From Desulfovibrio sp. (lineage in GTDB: Bacteria; Desulfobacterota; Desulfovibrionia; Desulfovibrionales; Desulfovibrionaceae): a DNA stretch of 16,882 bases. Under the pieces are notes generated by a model. That model ran no database searches. It was not told the origin of the DNA and saw nothing but the letters and a program-made list of their open reading frames with translations. A program made the position numbers and the translations under genes. The stretch spans positions 1-16,882 of the forward strand of contig JAITDR010000063.1 of the NCBI GenBank assembly GCA_031282465.1, in the 5' to 3' direction. Positions 14,669 to 16,882 of the stretch are shown piece by piece. Position 1 is the first letter of the stretch; each line of letters begins with the position of its first letter.

Positions 14669-15208
14669 TCAACCGATCCAGGCCTCGAAGCGTTTCAGAA
14701 AATTCCCCAGAATCTGCCTGCTCTTCTCGCCGGCAATCCCGCCCCCGGCGTCAAAATAGTCCGCTCCACCCTGAATGTAAAGCTCCGGTTGCCCCATGAG
14801 CCGCACGCCGAGCATGAGCAGGACGGGTTTCAACTGCGACTGGGCCACGGCGGTGCCGACGGCGCCGGGGCTCATCCCGCCCAGGGCGGCGGATTTGCCG
14901 GCCAGAACGCCTTTACCCGTAGGCCGCGAGCACCAGTCCACGGCATTTTTCATGACGGCGGGGATGCCGCGGTTGTATTCCGGAGTGAGGAAGAGCAGGG
15001 CGTCGGCCGCGCGCACGCTCTCGCGCAATCGCAACACCGGCGCCGGAACGTCGTCTTCCAGGTCCTGGTTGAACATGGGCACATCGCCCAAGGGCAGGAT
15101 GTCGAAACTTGCAAAGCCGGAGCCCAGTTCCGCCAGGGCCGAGGCCAGCTTGCGGTTCAGGGATTCACGCCTCAGACTGCCTACTATCACAGCGATTTTT
15201 TTGGACAT
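14669..15208 (-). CDS. NAD(P)H-dependent flavin reductase, ChrR/YieF-like
   Basis: This 179-residue flavodoxin-like protein should bind FMN and reduce quinones, flavins or metal oxyanions with NAD(P)H in the cytoplasm. The phosphate-binding loop is VGSLRRESLNRKLA near the N-terminus. The flavin-contacting motif is LTPEYNRGIPAVMKNAVDW, and a third loop, GGMSPGAVGTA, completes the site. The overall pattern follows E. coli YieF/ChrR (quinone and chromate reductase), and the length is close to that family's. The start at 15208 is an ATG preceded on the minus strand by GAGAGGA at good spacing. The gene diverges from the M16 peptidase across a 415-nt gap. The natural substrate is unknown; protection against quinone redox stress is the most likely role by analogy. 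Confidence 0.88.
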   Translation of the reverse strand: MSKKIAVIVGSLRRESLNRKLASALAELGSGFASFDILPLGDVPMFNQDLEDDVPAPVLRLRESVRAADALLFLTPEYNRGIPAVMKNAVDWCSRPTGKGVLAGKSAALGGMSPGAVGTAVAQSQLKPVLLMLGVRLMGQPELYIQGGADYFDAGGGIAGEKSRQILGNFLKRFEAWIG

Positions 15209-15623
15209 GGTTGTATCCTCTCATGTGCGGCGACACGTTTGCGCCGCCGATGTATGCTCCGGACCGCATTCGGCCGCACGAGCGCGCAAACAACGCGCTC
15301 TTGCGCCTCCAAAAAATTTTTTCGGAAAAAATCGGCGGTATTCCCGGAAATTGTAGTATCGTCTAAATCGTATACCTTCGGCACGCCGATGGCAAAGCAA
15401 ACATTTTACCCGGCGCAACTCATAATTAATGTAGATTTGCCGAGGCCTTGGCTCCTTTTCTTGATTAAATTCCGGTTTTTGGTATGCTTGTTTCCCGGGG
15501 TTTGCCGGCGCGACGCGAACCTTCCTTGCCAAGCTGCGCCCGGTTGCCCCTGATCCGATTTATGGATTTCGGATAACTTCCTCTACCTATGGGACAAAAA
15601 ACCGGAGCAAAAAGGATACGCAC
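15209..15623. other. Divergent intergenic region with hairpins and A/T-tracts
   Basis: This 415-nt gap separates two divergent genes and must hold promoters for both. Visible structure: GAGCGCG (15280-15286) pairs with CGCGCTC (15294-15300); an A6T6 tract at 15311-15322 runs into TTTTTTCGGAAAAAA (15317-15331); the region 15400-15490 is clearly richer in A/T than its surroundings; and ATCCGA (15553-15558) and TCGGAT (15569-15574) form a spaced palindrome that could be an operator for the + strand gene. I found no convincing promoter for the minus-strand gene and no reliable protein-coding gene or RNA gene in it. Confidence 0.5.
15461..15488 (+). promoter_or_regulatory. Candidate sigma-70-type promoter for the M16 peptidase
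   Basis: TTGATT at 15461-15466 and TATGCT at 15483-15488 resemble the -35 and -10 boxes with a 16-nt spacer, in an A/T-rich patch. The transcript would have a leader of roughly 130 nt before ATG 15624. The match is fair but not decisive. Confidence 0.4.
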
Positions 15624-16882
15624 ATGCACGGATTTACGCTGTTGCGCGAAGAAGCCGTCACCGAACTTTCCTCCACGGCCCGTCTCTGGCGGCACGACGT
15701 CACACAGGCCCCTCTCCTGTCCTTTATCAACAAGGACGAAAACAAAGTTTTCGGCGTGACCTTCCGCACCCCGCCCTTTGATTCCTCCGGCGTTGCGCAT
15801 ATCCTTGAGCACTCCGTACTCTGCGGGTCACGGAACTATCCCGTCAAGGAGCCTTTTGTGGAGCTGCTCAAGGGTTCCCTGCACACCTTTCTCAATGCCT
15901 TCACCTACCCGGACAAGACCTGTTACCCGGTGGCGAGCGCCAATCTTCAGGACTTTTACAACCTGACGGACGTCTATCTGGACGCGGTATTTTTTCCCGC
16001 GATCAGCGAACAGACTTTCGAGCAGGAAGGCAGGCATCTGGAGCCGGCGGAAGACGGCCTGATTTTCAAGGGTGTGGTATACAACGAAATGAAAGGGGCC
16101 TTTTCCTCCCCGGACTCGGTGCTGGAGCGTTACACCCTGCACTCGCTGTTTCCGGACACGGCCTATGCCCTGGAATCCGGCGGTGACCCGGCGCACATCC
16201 CCGACCTGGATTATGCGCGCTTCCGCGGCTTCCACGAACGCCATTACCATCCGTCCAACGCCCGCTTCTTTTTTTGGGGCGACGACCCGGAAGAAGAGCG
16301 TCTGCGGCGCATCGCCGCCGTACTCGCGCCTTTCGCTTTCCTCGCCCCGGACTCCGCCGTGGATATGCAGACACCTTTCGACAGGCCGCGCAGCATTGTC
16401 GTGCCTTTTGCCGTATCGCCCTCCGGCGGAGAAGAGGCGGAAAAAGGCATGGTCACCCTGAACTGGCTGGGGCCGGAAACGGCGGACACGGAACTGTCCC
16501 TGGCCCTCTGCATGCTGGAGCACATCCTGCTCGGTCTGCCCGCCTCGCCTTTGCGCCGCGCCCTGATCGAATCCGGCCTGGGGGAAGACCTGGCCGGGGG
16601 CGGGTTGGAAGACGAGCTGCGCCAAACGGTTTTTTCCGTCGGCCTGAAGGGGGTGGAACGGTCCGCTGCCGGACGCGTGGAAGAGCTGATTCTTTCGACC
16701 CTGCGGGACCTTGCGGAACAGGGGTTGCCCGAGGCGGCGGTCGAGGCGGCCGTGAACAGCGTGGAGTTCGATCTGCGCGAAAACAATTCCGGGCGTTTTC
16801 CCGTTGGGCTTTCCGTCATGCTGCGCGCCCTCGTCACCTGGCTGCACGACGGCGATCCCCTGGCTCCCCTGCGTTTTGAAGG
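15624..16882 (+). CDS. M16 zinc metallopeptidase, PreP/insulinase-like, 5' part (runs off window)
   Basis: The frame is open from ATG 15624 to the window end, giving 419 complete codons of a protein that in this family usually has about 970 residues. The inverted zinc motif HILEH holds H59, E62 and H63, and the distal zinc ligand is E155 in VVYNEMKGAFSSP, 92 residues after H63. The surrounding sequence SVLCGSRNYPVKEPFVELLK and the following FLNAFTYPDKTCYPVAS are characteristic of the presequence-peptidase (PreP/M16C) group, which degrades short unfolded peptides inside a closed chamber. No signal peptide is visible, so a cytoplasmic location is expected. AAAGGA at 15611-15616 is a good ribosome site. 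The gene follows the 415-nt divergent region. Its C-terminal half cannot be assessed here. Confidence 0.92.
   Translation, partial: MHGFTLLREEAVTELSSTARLWRHDVTQAPLLSFINKDENKVFGVTFRTPPFDSSGVAHILEHSVLCGSRNYPVKEPFVELLKGSLHTFLNAFTYPDKTCYPVASANLQDFYNLTDVYLDAVFFPAISEQTFEQEGRHLEPAEDGLIFKGVVYNEMKGAFSSPDSVLERYTLHSLFPDTAYALESGGDPAHIPDLDYARFRGFHERHYHPSNARFFFWGDDPEEERLRRIAAVLAPFAFLAPDSAVDMQTPFDRPRSIVVPFAVSPSGGEEAEKGMVTLNWLGPETADTELSLALCMLEHILLGLPASPLRRALIESGLGEDLAGGGLEDELRQTVFSVGLKGVERSAAGRVEELILSTLRDLAEQGLPEAAVEAAVNSVEFDLRENNSGRFPVGLSVMLRALVTWLHDGDPLAPLRFE

Noticed and set aside
15187..15384. A 65-codon minus-strand frame in the divergent region (begins MPKVYDLDDTTISG)
   Set aside because: It has a GTG start with no ribosome site, overlaps the flavin reductase start, and its C-terminal half is Arg-rich as expected of noncoding GC-rich DNA.
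1..16882. CRISPR arrays, tRNA or rRNA genes, transposases, toxin-antitoxin or defence systems
   Set aside because: No regularly spaced repeats, cloverleaf structures, recombinase motifs or recognisable defence genes were seen on either strand.

Overview
The window is a GC-rich bacterial chromosome segment with closely packed genes, mostly on the + strand. The gene content suggests a Gram-negative deltaproteobacterium-type organism, most likely of the Desulfovibrionaceae. This rests on the run CorC / Lnt / RF2 / GGDEF / FleN-like ATPase, the DUF4390 + NtrY-like kinase pair, and intergenic hairpin repeats of the 'GCCTCCGGCGGCC' type. The assignment is inference from gene families and style; no database was searched.

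Layout. Positions 1-3450 hold the 3' end of a PilZ-like gene, a CBS/CorC protein and apolipoprotein N-acyltransferase (lnt); corC next to lnt is a widely conserved envelope pair. Positions 3451-3500 hold an intergenic hairpin repeat. Positions 3616-6407 hold prfB (RF2) with an intact programmed +1 frameshift, a GGDEF diguanylate cyclase that starts inside the end of prfB, and a MinD-type FleN/FlhG-like ATPase. A 253-nt gap with a strong leader hairpin precedes an HU-family gene. Next comes an exported protein resembling degenerate UshA-type metallophosphoesterases, with a repeated hydrophobic leader. Positions 8210-8282 hold a second, inverted and longer copy of the hairpin repeat. Positions 8335-13656 hold pyruvate kinase, an HD-GYP phosphodiesterase, a secreted DUF4390 protein and a large NtrY-like sensor kinase, with gaps of -1 to 35 nt (593 for none). 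Converging on these from the - strand are a six-helix membrane protein of unknown function and a ChrR/YieF-like flavin reductase. A 415-nt divergent intergenic region then leads to a PreP-like M16 metallopeptidase cut by the window end.

How they fit together. Most genes are housekeeping (translation termination, lipoprotein maturation, glycolysis, nucleoid structure). A cyclic-di-GMP thread runs among them: a PilZ-type receptor, a GGDEF synthase with an intact product-inhibition site, a FleN-like flagellar ATPase and an HD-GYP phosphodiesterase. Whether they act as one circuit cannot be told from sequence.

I found no CRISPR array, tRNA, rRNA, transposase or complete mobile element, and nothing I can defend as an entirely new system. 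The best leads are the modular inverted repeat pair, the repeated leader and missing metal ligands of the UshA-like protein, the HU leader hairpin and the Pro/Arg-rich insertion in Lnt.
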